This document shows, piece by piece, positions 16,808 to 25,680 of a DNA stretch of 64,000 bases; positions within the stretch are counted from its first letter, which is position 1, and every line of letters starts with the position of its first letter. The stretch lies in NCBI GenBank assembly GCA_046295655.1, contig JBKBMT010000004.1, positions 33,313-97,312 on the forward strand, given 5' to 3'. The position numbers and the translations under genes were made by a program. The notes beneath the pieces are model-generated. The model was not told the DNA's origin and ran no database searches. It was given only the letters and a program-made list of their open reading frames with translations. This DNA comes from JBKBMT01 sp046295655 (lineage in GTDB: Bacteria > Pseudomonadota > Alphaproteobacteria > Rhodobacterales > Rhodobacteraceae).

Positions 16808-17898
16808 CAGCCGATCCGCCCGCGCATTCCGCCGGTCTGGCCTCTGTCTCGCAGAAGATGGTCCAGAAGCACGCAGGCCATCATCGCCTCGCCTACCGGC
16901 ACCGCACGGATCCCGACGCAGGGATCATGGCGGCCCTTTGTCACGATTTCGCGCGCCTTGCCGTCCACGCCGATGCTCTGGCGCGGGGTCAGGATCGACG
17001 AGGTGGGCTTGACCGCGAACCGCACCACGACCGGCTGACCCGTCGAGATACCGCCCAGAATACCGCCCGCATGGTTCGACCGGAACTCCGGCCCCGGGCC
17101 GATCTCGTCGGCATTCTCGACCCCCGTCAGGGTGGCGGCCGCCATGCCGGCACCGATCTCGACGCCCTTCACGGCGTTGATCGACATCATCGCGGCAGCG
17201 AGGTCGGCATCGAGCTTGCCGTAAAGCGGCGCGCCAAGGCCGGCCGGAACCCCGGTTGCCACCACCTCGATGACCGCCCCCACCGAATTGCCGGCCTTGC
17301 GCAACCCGTCGAGCGTTGCCGCCCACCGTCCGGCGGCCCTCGGGTCGGGGCACCAGAACGGGTTGCGGTCGATCTCGTCCATGTCGAAGGCGTTCCGGTC
17401 CGCCGCATCGCCGCCCATCTGGACCATGTAGCCCCTGATCGACAGTCCGGGCGCCAGGGCTGCCAGGGCGACACGGGCCACGGCCCCCGCTGCCACCCGT
17501 GCCGCCGTCTCGCGTGCACTGGACCGACCGCCGCCGCGCGGGTCGCGCAGGCCGTATTTCTGATGATAGGTGAGATCGGCGTGACCCGGACGGAAGCTGG
17601 CCGCTATGTCGGAATAGTCCTTCGACCGCTGATCCGTGTTTTCGATCGACAACTGGATCGGCGTGCCGGTGGTGCGTCCCCCATAGATGCCCGACAGGAT
17701 GCGGACGGCATCCGGCTCCTGCCGCTGCGTGGTATAGCGGTTCTGGCCCGGGCGGCGGCGGTCGAGCCAGGGCTGGATGTCCGCCTCGGCCAGCGCCAGT
17801 CCCGGCGGGCACCCATCGACCACGCATCCCAGTGCCGGCCCGTGGCTTTCGCCCCAGGTGGTGACGCGGAACAGATGCCCGAAGGTGTTGTGGCTCAT
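16807..17898 (-). CDS. aroC: Chorismate synthase
   Basis: A 363-residue chorismate synthase (5-enolpyruvylshikimate-3-phosphate to chorismate, FMN-dependent), the last common step of aromatic amino-acid biosynthesis. It begins MSHNTFGHLFRVTTWGESHG with the first family signature; the second is RGGGRSSARETAARVAAGA, and the C-terminal KGRHDPCVGIRAVPVGEAM is also present. Length is normal. It is convergent with carD and sits directly downstream of a frameshifted VPLPA-CTERM-like remnant whose stop codon overlaps its start. Confidence 0.97.
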   Translation of the reverse strand: MSHNTFGHLFRVTTWGESHGPALGCVVDGCPPGLALAEADIQPWLDRRRPGQNRYTTQRQEPDAVRILSGIYGGRTTGTPIQLSIENTDQRSKDYSDIAASFRPGHADLTYHQKYGLRDPRGGGRSSARETAARVAAGAVARVALAALAPGLSIRGYMVQMGGDAADRNAFDMDEIDRNPFWCPDPRAAGRWAATLDGLRKAGNSVGAVIEVVATGVPAGLGAPLYGKLDADLAAAMMSINAVKGVEIGAGMAAATLTGVENADEIGPGPEFRSNHAGGILGGISTGQPVVVRFAVKPTSSILTPRQSIGVDGKAREIVTKGRHDPCVGIRAVPVGEAMMACVLLDHLLRDRGQTGGMRGRIG

Positions 17899-18187
17899 TC
17901 CTGCCGCCTAGCGCGACGGCGGCGGGAATTCAATCGGTGTCCGGTCGCGGCCACCTTGCGCGGGTCCCTGATCCGCCTCCGGCCGATCAGGGCCAGGCCG
18001 CCCGGCGCCGAGACCGGCAGCACCGTCGCCGCCGGCAGCGGAACGATGATCCGCCGACACCCCGGCAGATGCCGTCCCTGAGCGGAGCGGGTTCGCGCCT
18101 GACGGTTGCTGCCTCGGTCGGAACCGCCGGTTGGCCCGAGACGGCCAGTGCAATGGCCCCGAAAAGCAGTTTCCTGAATCCGAACAT
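17895..18187 (-). pseudogene. Frameshifted small VPLPA-CTERM-like secreted protein
   Basis: From ATG 18187, behind a GGGAGGGG site, a signal-peptide-like sequence is read (MFGFRKLLFGAIALAVSG). In the -1 register further on, the DNA encodes IIVPLPAATVLPVSAPGG, then LALIGRRRIRD, which has the VPLPA motif, hydrophobic segment and Arg cluster of the VPLPA-CTERM sorting signal. The two parts lie in different frames, so the gene looks broken by about one lost base between them (roughly 18050-18110). Intact, it would encode a protein of about 80 residues. The stop codon at 17895 overlaps the aroC start. A sequencing error or a programmed frameshift would be alternatives. Confidence 0.5.
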
Positions 18188-18353
18188 GAGTCGCCCCTCC
18201 CATGTCGGCACGAACGCCCGTGCCTGTTCACGATGCGAAGCCGGCCGTGTTCGGACAACAACCTTGGACATGACCCGGACCGTTTTCCGGCCCGCGCGGT
18301 ATCGGACGCCCTCGCGGCTGGACATTGCCGCGCGCAGATGCAATGTTCGGATT

Positions 18354-18434
18354 ACCTCGGGGTGCCCGGAAGGGCTGAGATGCGAAAGCGAACCCGTCGA
18401 ACCTGAACCGGATCATGCCGGCGGAGGGAAGGTG
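18354..18434 (+). ncRNA. TPP (THI-element) riboswitch
   Basis: The leader of thiB contains the conserved TPP aptamer parts in order: CTCGGGGTGCCC (18356-18367), GGGCTGAGA (18372-18380), ACCCGTCGAACCTGA and GGATCATGCCGGCG with the closing GGAGGGAAG. The aptamer ends about 47 nt before the thiB start. A GCAG/CTGC pairing and an AGGAGGA ribosome binding site follow it, so thiamine diphosphate probably blocks translation or elongation of thiBPQ. Confidence 0.93.
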
Positions 18435-18481
18435 CAGAGCGATCCTGCTGCCCGACCTGACCGTCGCAACAGGAGGACGCC

Positions 18482-19468
18482 ATGAAACCATCCATCCTTG
18501 CTGCGGGTCTTGCCATCGTCGCCACTTCGGCCGCGGCCGAACTGCCTGTCCTGACGGTGCTGACCTATGACAGTTTCGTCTCCGACTGGGGGCCGGGCCC
18601 TGCGATCCGGCAGGCATTCGAGGCCGAATGCGGCTGCCGGCTGAACCTGGTCGGCTCGGGCGACGGTGCCGCGCTTCTGGCCCGGGCGCGTCTCGAGGGT
18701 GGCCGGGGCGAGGCGGATGTGGTGCTGGGCCTCGATACCAACCTGACCGCGGCGGCAGCGGCGACCGGCCTCTTCGCTCCGCACGGCATTACCGCCGCGC
18801 TTGATCTGCCCGTCGAATGGGACGATCCGTTGTTCCTGCCCTTCGACTGGGGCTGGTTCGCCTTCGTCCACGACCGGACCCGCCTTGCCGACCCGCCCGG
18901 AAGCTTCGAGGAGCTTGCAGCCTCCGATCTGAAGATCGTCATCCAGGACCCCCGGTCCTCGACCCCCGGTCTGGGGCTTCTGATGTGGGTGCGGGCGGCC
19001 TATGGCGAGCGCGCGGCCGAGATCTGGAGCGGGCTTTCGGACAATGTGCTGACCGTCACGCCGGGCTGGTCCGAAGCCTACAGCCTGTTCCTGAAGGGCG
19101 AGGCCGACATGGTGCTGAGCTACACCACATCGCCGGCCTATCACCTCATCGCGGAGGGCGACGATACCAAGGCTGCCGCGGCATTCGCCGAAGGTCACTA
19201 CATGCAGGTCGAGGTCGCAGGGGTGCTTGCCGCCAGTCGCCAGCCCGAGCTTGCCCGGCGTTTCATGGCCTTCATGGTCTCCGACGGTTTCCAGTCGGTG
19301 ATCCCCGAGACCAACTGGATGTATCCCGCCCGGCTTCCTGCCGACGGTCTGCCGCAAGGCTTCGACACGCTGCACCGGCCCGAGCGGTCGCTCCTGCTGC
19401 CGCCCGACGAGGCGCAGGCGATTCGTGACACTGCGCTGGCCGAATGGCTGGCGGCGCTTGGTCGGTAG
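18482..19468 (+). CDS. thiB: Thiamine ABC transporter, periplasmic binding protein
   Basis: A 328-residue periplasmic binding protein with a signal peptide (MKPSILAAGLAIVATSAAA). Mature features of ThiB/TbpA are LTVLTYDSFVSDWGPGPAI, DVVLGLDTNL and the late ETNWMYP segment. It captures thiamine and its phosphates for the ThiP/ThiQ transporter. The ATG follows AGGAGGA and is preceded by a TPP riboswitch. Its 3' end overlaps the open frame of thiP or lies just before its start. Confidence 0.96.
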   Translation: MKPSILAAGLAIVATSAAAELPVLTVLTYDSFVSDWGPGPAIRQAFEAECGCRLNLVGSGDGAALLARARLEGGRGEADVVLGLDTNLTAAAAATGLFAPHGITAALDLPVEWDDPLFLPFDWGWFAFVHDRTRLADPPGSFEELAASDLKIVIQDPRSSTPGLGLLMWVRAAYGERAAEIWSGLSDNVLTVTPGWSEAYSLFLKGEADMVLSYTTSPAYHLIAEGDDTKAAAAFAEGHYMQVEVAGVLAASRQPELARRFMAFMVSDGFQSVIPETNWMYPARLPADGLPQGFDTLHRPERSLLLPPDEAQAIRDTALAEWLAALGR

Positions 19469-19481
19469 GACGGGTCTGCCC

Positions 19482-21074
19482 GTGGGCACCCGTCCGCGCC
19501 CTGCTTCCGGCACGACGATGTGGCCGGGGACGGATTGGGCGCGCGTTGCGGGCCTGTCGGTCGCGGGTCTGGTTCTGGCGCTGATGCTGGGCAGTCTCGC
19601 GGCGGTTCTGACAGCGGCAGGCGGGGTCGGCCGGCTCGGCCCGTCGGACTGGGCGGCGCTGCGGTTCACGCTGATCCAGGCCATCCTTTCGGCGCTGTTG
19701 TCGGTCGCGCTGGCGATCCCCGTGGCCCGGGCGTTGGCGCGGCGGCGGTTTCGGGGCCGCGCCGCACTGATCACCCTTCTGGGCGCGCCGTTCCTGCTGC
19801 CGACCATTGTTGCCGTCCTGGGCCTGATCGCGATCTTCGGCCGGGCGGGATGGATCAACACCGCGCTTGGCTGGGCTGGCCTGCCCCCCGTGCAGATCTA
19901 CGGCCTGCAAGGCGTGGTGCTGGCGCATGTGTTCTTCAACCTTCCACTGGCCGTCCGCATGATCCTTCAGGGGTTTCAGGCGATACCGTCGGAACGGTTC
20001 CGGCTGGCGCAGTCGCTTGGCTTCCGCCCGGGTGACGTCTGGCGGCATCTGGAGCGGCCCGTGCTGCGCGAGGTCCTGCCGGGCGCGACACTGGCGGTGT
20101 TCCTGATCTGCCTGACCTCCTTCGCCGTTGCGCTCATCATGGGGGGGGGGCCGCGGGCGACGACGCTTGAGCTGGCGATCTGGCAGTCGATCCGTTTCGA
20201 CTTCGATCTGGGCCGCGCGGCGGTTCTGGCTGCGGCCCAGTTCGTGCTCTGCGCCGCGGCTGTGCTGGCGGCGGGGCGCGTCGCGGTGCCGGCGGGGTTC
20301 GGGGCCGGGCTGGACCGGCCGCTTGCGGTTCCGGCGCCGCAGGGGATCTGGCGGGCGCTGGATCTGTTGACGATCGTCGCCGCGGCGCTGTTTCTTCTGA
20401 CACCCCTGGCGGCGGTTGCGGGTGCCGGTCTGGCGGGCCTTGTCGATCTTCCTGCCCCTGTGTGGCATGCGGCGGCCCGATCTGTCGCGGTGGCGCTGAC
20501 CGCCACTGCGCTTGCGATCGGTGCGGCGCTGGCGCTGGGTGCAGTGGCGGTGCGGGGCGGGCTGTCGGGGCGTGCGGCCGAAATTGCGGGGATGCTGCCG
20601 CTTGCCGCCTCCGGTCTGGTTCTGGGGACCGGGCTGTTCCTGCTGACCTTTCCCATCGTGGCGCCGTCGCGTATTGCCCTGCCGGTCACCGCGCTTGTGA
20701 ATGCGGCGCTTGCGCTGCCCTTCGCGCTGCGCATCCTGCTGCCGCCGCTGCGGGAGATACACGCCACCCAGCACCGGCTGGCCGAGTCGCTGGGCATTCA
20801 CGGCCTCGGGCGTTTGCGTCTGGTGACGCTGCCGCGGCTCCGCCGGCCGCTCGGCTTCGCCGCCGGCGTCGTGGCCGCGCTGGCGATGGGCGATCTCGGG
20901 GTGATCGCGCTGTTCGCCGCCGAAGGAACCGAGACACTGCCTCTGCAGGTCTGGCGGCTCATGGGCGCCTATCGCACCCAGTCCGCCGAGGCGGCGGCGC
21001 TTCTGCTGGTCGCCCTGGGGTTTATGATGTTTGCCGGATTCGACAGCTGGGGACGCCGCTGTGCTGCAACTTGA
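19482..21074 (+). CDS. thiP: Thiamine ABC transporter, permease
   Basis: A permease of about 530 residues made of two fused BPD-transport inner-membrane halves, as usual for ThiP. Each half carries an EAA-like loop (for example FRLAQSLGFRPGDVW and HRLAESLGIHGLGRL). The start is uncertain: the frame is open from GTG 19425 inside thiB; GTG 19482 has AGGAC 10 nt upstream and is used here, and ATG 19518 is another option. The gene contains a run of ten G residues at 20141-20150 within the conserved GGGPRATTLELAI region. It overlaps thiQ by 14 bp. Confidence 0.93.
   Translation: MGTRPRPASGTTMWPGTDWARVAGLSVAGLVLALMLGSLAAVLTAAGGVGRLGPSDWAALRFTLIQAILSALLSVALAIPVARALARRRFRGRAALITLLGAPFLLPTIVAVLGLIAIFGRAGWINTALGWAGLPPVQIYGLQGVVLAHVFFNLPLAVRMILQGFQAIPSERFRLAQSLGFRPGDVWRHLERPVLREVLPGATLAVFLICLTSFAVALIMGGGPRATTLELAIWQSIRFDFDLGRAAVLAAAQFVLCAAAVLAAGRVAVPAGFGAGLDRPLAVPAPQGIWRALDLLTIVAAALFLLTPLAAVAGAGLAGLVDLPAPVWHAAARSVAVALTATALAIGAALALGAVAVRGGLSGRAAEIAGMLPLAASGLVLGTGLFLLTFPIVAPSRIALPVTALVNAALALPFALRILLPPLREIHATQHRLAESLGIHGLGRLRLVTLPRLRRPLGFAAGVVAALAMGDLGVIALFAAEGTETLPLQVWRLMGAYRTQSAEAAALLLVALGFMMFAGFDSWGRRCAAT
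20141..20150 (+). repeat. Ten-G homopolymer inside thiP
   Basis: An uninterrupted run of ten G residues completes the Met codon and encodes three glycines of the family-conserved GGGPRATT motif. Slippage by one base would truncate ThiP about half-way. The present length keeps the frame. Confidence 0.85.
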
Positions 21075-21753
21075 CCGCCTGTGCCTTCGGCTGGGCGACT
21101 TCACCCTGTCGGCCCACTGGTCGCTGCCCCCGGGTGCGCGCGCAGCCATTATCGGACCCTCCGGCGCGGGCAAATCCACGCTTCTGCACGCGATTGCGGG
21201 GTTCCTCGCGCCGGCATCGGGTTGCATCCTCTGGCAGGGTAGCGACCTTGCGCCGGTGCCGCCGGGCGACCGACCGGCCAGCATCCTGTTCCAGGACCAG
21301 AACCTGTTTCCGCATCTGACCGTCGCGCAGAACGTGGGCCTCGGCCTGTCGCCGGCGCTGCGGCTGACCGAAGCCGACCGCGACCGGGTCGAGGCGGTGC
21401 TGAACCGTGTCGGGCTCGAGGGGATGGGCGGGCGACGGCCGGCAGAACTGTCCGGGGGCCAGCAGTCCCGCGTCGCGCTGGCGCGGGCCTTGCTGCGGGC
21501 CCGGCCGATGCTGCTGCTTGACGAACCCTTCGCGGCACTTGGTCCCGCGCTGCGGATCGAGATGCTGGATCTGGTCGGCCGGATCGCCGACGAAACCGGG
21601 GCGCTGGTCCTGCTTGTGACCCACGATCCGGCAGAGGCGCGCCGCTTCGCACCGCTGACTGTGGTCGTGGCCGCGGGCATCGCGGCGCCGCCGGTCCCGA
21701 CCGTGCCGCTCCTCGACGATCCACCGCCCGTATTGCGCGCCTATCTCGGCTGA
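21061..21753 (+). CDS. thiQ: Thiamine ABC transporter, ATP-binding protein
   Basis: A 230-residue ABC ATPase. Walker A is GPSGAGKST, the signature is LSGGQQSRVALARAL, Walker B is MLLLDEPFAALGP and the switch His is VTHDP. The open frame begins earlier (21031), but GTG 21061 gives the family N-terminus (VLQLDRLCLRLGDFTLSAHW) and a GGGGACG site precedes it. It overlaps thiP by 14 bp and converges on the cation-efflux gene with a 13-bp overlap. Together with ThiB and ThiP it imports thiamine. Confidence 0.95.
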   Translation: MLQLDRLCLRLGDFTLSAHWSLPPGARAAIIGPSGAGKSTLLHAIAGFLAPASGCILWQGSDLAPVPPGDRPASILFQDQNLFPHLTVAQNVGLGLSPALRLTEADRDRVEAVLNRVGLEGMGGRRPAELSGGQQSRVALARALLRARPMLLLDEPFAALGPALRIEMLDLVGRIADETGALVLLVTHDPAEARRFAPLTVVVAAGIAAPPVPTVPLLDDPPPVLRAYLG

Positions 21754-22637
21754 TCGGGCGGGCGGGCCACGTCCTTGTGGATGATGACATCGGCGTGGGG
21801 ATAGACCTGCATGATCGCCCGGCGCAGACCGGCGCCGATCTCGTGCGCGTCGGCAAGCGACTGGTCGCCGTCAAGTTCGATGTGCAGATGGACGAAAATT
21901 CGGCTTCCGGCCGTCCGTGTCTTGAGATCGTGCCAACCGCGCACGCCCGGCCAGCGATCCGCGATCCGACCGATTCCCGCAATGATCTCCGGGTCCGCAG
22001 TGCGATCCATCAGCGCATGCCAGGCGCCGGTTCCGATCCGCAGCGCGCCCCTCAGAAGTACCAACGTGGCAATCAGCGCCACTATGCTGTCGATCTGCCA
22101 GATCCCCCAGCGCGCTGAGGCATAGAGCGACACCATGGCCCCGAGATTCGGAATGAGGTCGGACAGGTAGTGCAGCCGGTCGGCGGCGACGACGCGATTG
22201 CCTGTCCGCCGCGCGACATGTCCCTGCCACAGCACCAGCGCGACCGTCATCAGAATCGCGACCGCCATGGCCACGATGCCGGCGAACTCGGCTGCAAGGG
22301 GCTGCGCTTCACCCGAGAGCAGCCGGCGCGCGGCCTGCCAGCCGATCAGGGCCGCGGCGCCCGTCAGGAACAGCGCCTGACCCAGCGCCGCCAGATCCTC
22401 GACCGAGGTATGGCCGAAGGCGTGATCCTCGTCCGGTGGCCGTGCCGCGTAGAGGATCGCAGCCATCGCCGCGAGCGACATGAACAGATCGAGCGCCGAA
22501 TCCGCCAGCGAGGCTGCGACCGAAAGGGCCCCAGTCTGGGCGAAGGCCCAGACCTTCAGTCCGACGAGCACGATCGCCACGGCGACCGAGGCGCGGGCGG
22601 CCGACAGATCCAGACGCGTGCGATCGCTGGGTTGCAT
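21741..22637 (-). CDS. Cation diffusion facilitator (FieF/CzcD-type) metal exporter
   Basis: A 298-residue CDF transporter. The metal site in TM2 is SLADSALDLF and that in TM5 is HYLSDLIPN, matching the DxxxD/HxxxD arrangement of Zn/Fe exporters of the FieF type. A cytoplasmic C-terminal domain with HLHIELDG and HEIGAGLR follows. The frame is open 33 codons upstream, but ATG 22637 (MQPSDRTRLDLSAARASVAV) fits the family start. It exports divalent cations such as Zn(II) or Fe(II); which one is not evident. Confidence 0.9.
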   Translation of the reverse strand: MQPSDRTRLDLSAARASVAVAIVLVGLKVWAFAQTGALSVAASLADSALDLFMSLAAMAAILYAARPPDEDHAFGHTSVEDLAALGQALFLTGAAALIGWQAARRLLSGEAQPLAAEFAGIVAMAVAILMTVALVLWQGHVARRTGNRVVAADRLHYLSDLIPNLGAMVSLYASARWGIWQIDSIVALIATLVLLRGALRIGTGAWHALMDRTADPEIIAGIGRIADRWPGVRGWHDLKTRTAGSRIFVHLHIELDGDQSLADAHEIGAGLRRAIMQVYPHADVIIHKDVARPPDQPR

Positions 22638-22707
22638 GGGCAGCACCCCGACAGATGATGTGGCGGGGATGCCATGCCCCGCACCAGCGGACAAGCCCTG
22701 CGGTTCG

Positions 22708-23268
22708 TCAGCCGCCGGGATCACCTTGATCGACACCCCACAGCGCGGACCGGGGCGCCCAGCCGCGCAAGCCTTCGCGGGCGATCCGGCACCAGTCGCC
22801 CCGGCATTCCAGAAGCCTTGCGACGACGCCGATCTCGGCCCTTGCCACGATTTCGGCGCGGGGATCAGGGCGCGACAGAAGTTCGGTCAGGTCCTCGGTC
22901 ACCAGAACGGTCCGAGTGCCCGAAAGCAGCGAATAGTGCACCCAGCCGCCGGCACCCTCGGCATCTTCCACCCGGCGCCAGTTCTCGTGTTCGGCCGTGA
23001 CCCGCAGCGGCATGCCGGGCTGGGTGAAGACCCAGTCGATCCGGTGCGCCAGCCCAGGTCCGCGGCGCGCATTGCCTTCGGAGGTCTTGAGCGAGACATA
23101 GCGCGGAAGCGGCAGGCTCGTGACGGGGCCGCGGCCGGGCGCCGGTGCGGCGGTGATCGCGGCGGTTGCAACGGTCGCCGGCGGGTCGGCCGAGCCCTCG
23201 GCCGCCGCGCCGATCGGCACCATCAGGCACGCTGCAACAACTGCCGCGTGCAGTCCCAGCCGCATCAT
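22708..23268 (-). CDS. Exported SH3b-domain protein
   Basis: A protein of about 186 residues with a signal peptide (MMRLGLHAAVVAACLMVPIG, cleavage near AAAE), a Pro/Ala linker and a C-terminal bacterial SH3 region: LKTSEGNARRGPG, VTAEHENWRRVED and the closing GLRGWAPRSALWGV. Bacterial SH3 domains bind cell-wall or peptide ligands. Two adjacent ATG codons (23268, 23265) follow an AGGACGG site. The gene stands alone between the cation exporter and a divergent dehydrogenase. Confidence 0.85.
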   Translation of the reverse strand: MMRLGLHAAVVAACLMVPIGAAAEGSADPPATVATAAITAAPAPGRGPVTSLPLPRYVSLKTSEGNARRGPGLAHRIDWVFTQPGMPLRVTAEHENWRRVEDAEGAGGWVHYSLLSGTRTVLVTEDLTELLSRPDPRAEIVARAEIGVVARLLECRGDWCRIAREGLRGWAPRSALWGVDQGDPGG

Positions 23269-23402
23269 CCGTCCTGCTCCCGCCCGTCGCCCTGACTGCC
23301 CCGGCCGATATGCCGCGGCTTGTTGCTGCGCCTTGTGCCCGACGCGATCCTGCGCCAACGTGCCACCTGAGGCCGATTTTGGAAAGTGTGGGGAGGCGTT
23401 CG

Positions 23403-24389
23403 ATGCCAGGCAAGCGGGTAAGTGTTGTCGTCACGCGACGGTTGCCCGAGGTGGTCGAAACCCGAATGGCCGAATTGTTCGACGTCTCCCTCCGCGACCC
23501 CGACACCCCGATGTCGCGCGACGAACTGGCCGATGCGATCCGCCGGGCCGATGTCCTGGTGCCCTGCGTGGCCGATCAGATCGACGCCGCGCTGCTGGCC
23601 CAGGCAGGTCCGAACCTGCGGCTGATCGCAAGCTATGGTGCCGGCGTCGATCACATCGACGTGGCGACCGCCCGCAGCCGCGGCATCCTCGTGTCGAACA
23701 CGCCCGGTGTCCTGAGCGAGGACACCGCAGACATGACGATGGCGCTGATGCTGGCGGTCCTGCGTCGCATTCCCGAAGGTCTGGCCGAAATGGCTGCCGG
23801 CACCTGGCAGGGCTGGTCGCCGATGGCGCATCTGGGCCAGCGGCTGGGAGGGCGGCGGCTGGGAATTCTGGGCATGGGGCGGGTCGGACAGGCGGTCGCA
23901 CGGCGCGCCCGCGCCTTCGGCATGCAGATCCATTACCACAACCGACGCCGGCTACGCCCCGAGATCGAGGCCGAGCACGAGGCGACCTACTGGGACAGCC
24001 TCGACCGGATGCTGGCGCGGATGGATGTGATCAGCGTCAACTGCCCGCACACGCCCTCGACCTTCCACCTGTTGAACGCCCGGCGGCTGAAGGGGCTGAA
24101 GCCGGGCGCCGTCATCGTGAACACCTCGCGCGGTGAGGTGATCGACGAGAACGCCCTGGTCCGGGGACTCGAAGCGGGCGAGATCGGCGGCGCCGGCCTG
24201 GACGTCTACGAGCACGGGCAGGAGGTGAACGCCCGCCTGCGGGGTCTGCCCAACGTCGTGCTGCTGCCGCACATGGGATCGGCCACGCTCGAGAGCCGCA
24301 TCGAGATGGGCGAGAAGGTGATCCTGAACATCAAGACATTCGCAGACGGCCACCGCCCGCCCGATCAGGTCGTGCCGGCGATGCTGTGA
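23403..24389 (+). CDS. D-2-hydroxyacid dehydrogenase (glyoxylate/hydroxypyruvate reductase type)
   Basis: A 328-residue NAD(P)-dependent dehydrogenase. The Rossmann motif is LGILGMGRVGQAVA, the catalytic Arg lies in NTSRGEVIDE, and the His in LLPHMGSAT. The overall pattern resembles GyaR-like glyoxylate reductases, which interconvert glyoxylate/glycolate or hydroxypyruvate/D-glycerate. The frame is open upstream, but ATG 23403 (MPGKRVSVVVTRRLPE) is the family start. It is divergent from the SH3 protein gene. Exact substrate is not decided by sequence. Confidence 0.9.
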   Translation: MPGKRVSVVVTRRLPEVVETRMAELFDVSLRDPDTPMSRDELADAIRRADVLVPCVADQIDAALLAQAGPNLRLIASYGAGVDHIDVATARSRGILVSNTPGVLSEDTADMTMALMLAVLRRIPEGLAEMAAGTWQGWSPMAHLGQRLGGRRLGILGMGRVGQAVARRARAFGMQIHYHNRRRLRPEIEAEHEATYWDSLDRMLARMDVISVNCPHTPSTFHLLNARRLKGLKPGAVIVNTSRGEVIDENALVRGLEAGEIGGAGLDVYEHGQEVNARLRGLPNVVLLPHMGSATLESRIEMGEKVILNIKTFADGHRPPDQVVPAML

Positions 24390-24455
24390 TCCGGCGCGAC
24401 TGATGCGCCGGCCTGCCAATCGTGGCACTCTGCCGGTTCACAGGAGGATCCCGCC

Positions 24456-24785
24456 ATGCCGATCATTTCGTCAGACTTCCGCGGCCAGACCGTCATCACG
24501 ACCTTCGAGATGACCCCGGGCACCTGCGCCGACCTGATGGACGAGCTGACCGCCGCCTATCGCGACTTCATCCGCCATCAGCCGGGCTTCATCGCCGCCG
24601 GCCTGCATGTGAACGACGCGCAGACCAGGATTGCCAACTATTCGCAATGGGAGCGGCGCGAGGATTTCCAGGCGATGCTGCGCACGCCCGAGATGCGGGA
24701 ACGCAACCGCCGCTTCGCCGCCCTCTGCTCGCGCTTCGAGCCGGTGATGTACGAAGTCGCCGCCAGCTTCGACGGATCGGCCTGA
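24456..24785 (+). CDS. Antibiotic biosynthesis monooxygenase (ABM) domain protein
   Basis: A 109-residue single-domain protein of the dimeric alpha+beta barrel ABM superfamily. The segments TFEMTPGTCADLMDEL, HQPGFIAAGLHVNDAQ and ANYSQWERREDFQAML are characteristic. ABM proteins include quinol monooxygenases and haem-degrading enzymes, but many are uncharacterised. It has a strong AGGAGGA site and lies 66 bp after the dehydrogenase gene, so co-transcription is possible. Confidence 0.85.
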   Translation: MPIISSDFRGQTVITTFEMTPGTCADLMDELTAAYRDFIRHQPGFIAAGLHVNDAQTRIANYSQWERREDFQAMLRTPEMRERNRRFAALCSRFEPVMYEVAASFDGSA

Positions 24786-24792
24786 CCGGGGG

Positions 24793-25656
24793 TCAGCGCG
24801 CGGGTCGGGTCGGATGGAACAGTCCGGCCGGAGACCGGGTAAAGACCTCGACCCCGGTCGCGGTCACACCGACCGAATGTTCGAACTGTGCCGACAGCGA
24901 CCGGTCGCGGGTGACGGCGGTCCAGCCGTCGGACAGTTCCCTGGTCTCGGGGCGCCCGAGGTTCACCATCGGCTCGATGGTGAAGAACATGCCTTCCTCC
25001 AGCACCGGCCCGAGCCCCGGTCGGCCGTAATGCAGAACGTTGGGCGGGGCATGGAACACCCGGCCAAGCCCGTGTCCGCAGAAGTCCCGGACGACCGACA
25101 TGCGGTTGCGTTCCACATGGGTCTGGATCGCATGACCGATGTCGCCGAAGGTGTTGCCGGGCCGGACCGCCTCGATCCCCCGCATCAGGGCATCATGGGT
25201 GACCTGGATCAGTCGCGCGGCAAAGGGTTTCGGCGTGCCGGCGACATACATCCGGCTCGAATCGCCATACCAGCCGTCAACCACCACGGTGACATCGATG
25301 TTCAGGATATCGCCGTTCTGAAGTGTGTCGCTGCTGCGCCCGGGAATCTTTTCGCCGGGGATGCCGTGACAGACCACCTGATTGACGCTGATGCAGGTCG
25401 CATGGCGATAGGCTTCGCGCCCCGCGGGCTGATAGCCTATCGTCGCGGATCCGACCCCGCGCTCCTCGATACGGCGCCGGATGAAGGCGTCGAGCGCGCC
25501 GGTCCCTATGCCGGGTTCGACCAGTGCGGCAACCTCGTCCAGAAGCTCAGCCGCCACGCGCCCGGCTGCGCGCATCCCGGCAAAGTCGGCCGGCTCGTGA
25601 ATGCGGATGCCGTCGCGGGTGATGCGGCCGCGGGTCTCGTCCAAGTCAGGCTCCAT
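24793..25656 (-). CDS. map: Type I methionine aminopeptidase
   Basis: A 287-residue dinuclear-metal aminopeptidase that removes the initiator Met from nascent proteins. All five metal ligands are in family context: Asp in LNIDVTV, Asp in YGDSSRMY, His in CGHGLGRVFH, Glu in FTIEPM and Glu in AQFEHSVGV. The N-terminus has a short extension before FAGMRAAGRVAAELL. It follows sfsA by 24 bp on the same strand. Confidence 0.96.
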   Translation of the reverse strand: MEPDLDETRGRITRDGIRIHEPADFAGMRAAGRVAAELLDEVAALVEPGIGTGALDAFIRRRIEERGVGSATIGYQPAGREAYRHATCISVNQVVCHGIPGEKIPGRSSDTLQNGDILNIDVTVVVDGWYGDSSRMYVAGTPKPFAARLIQVTHDALMRGIEAVRPGNTFGDIGHAIQTHVERNRMSVVRDFCGHGLGRVFHAPPNVLHYGRPGLGPVLEEGMFFTIEPMVNLGRPETRELSDGWTAVTRDRSLSAQFEHSVGVTATGVEVFTRSPAGLFHPTRPAR

Positions 25657-25680
25657 GGGCTCGATATCGGGCAGTTCTAG

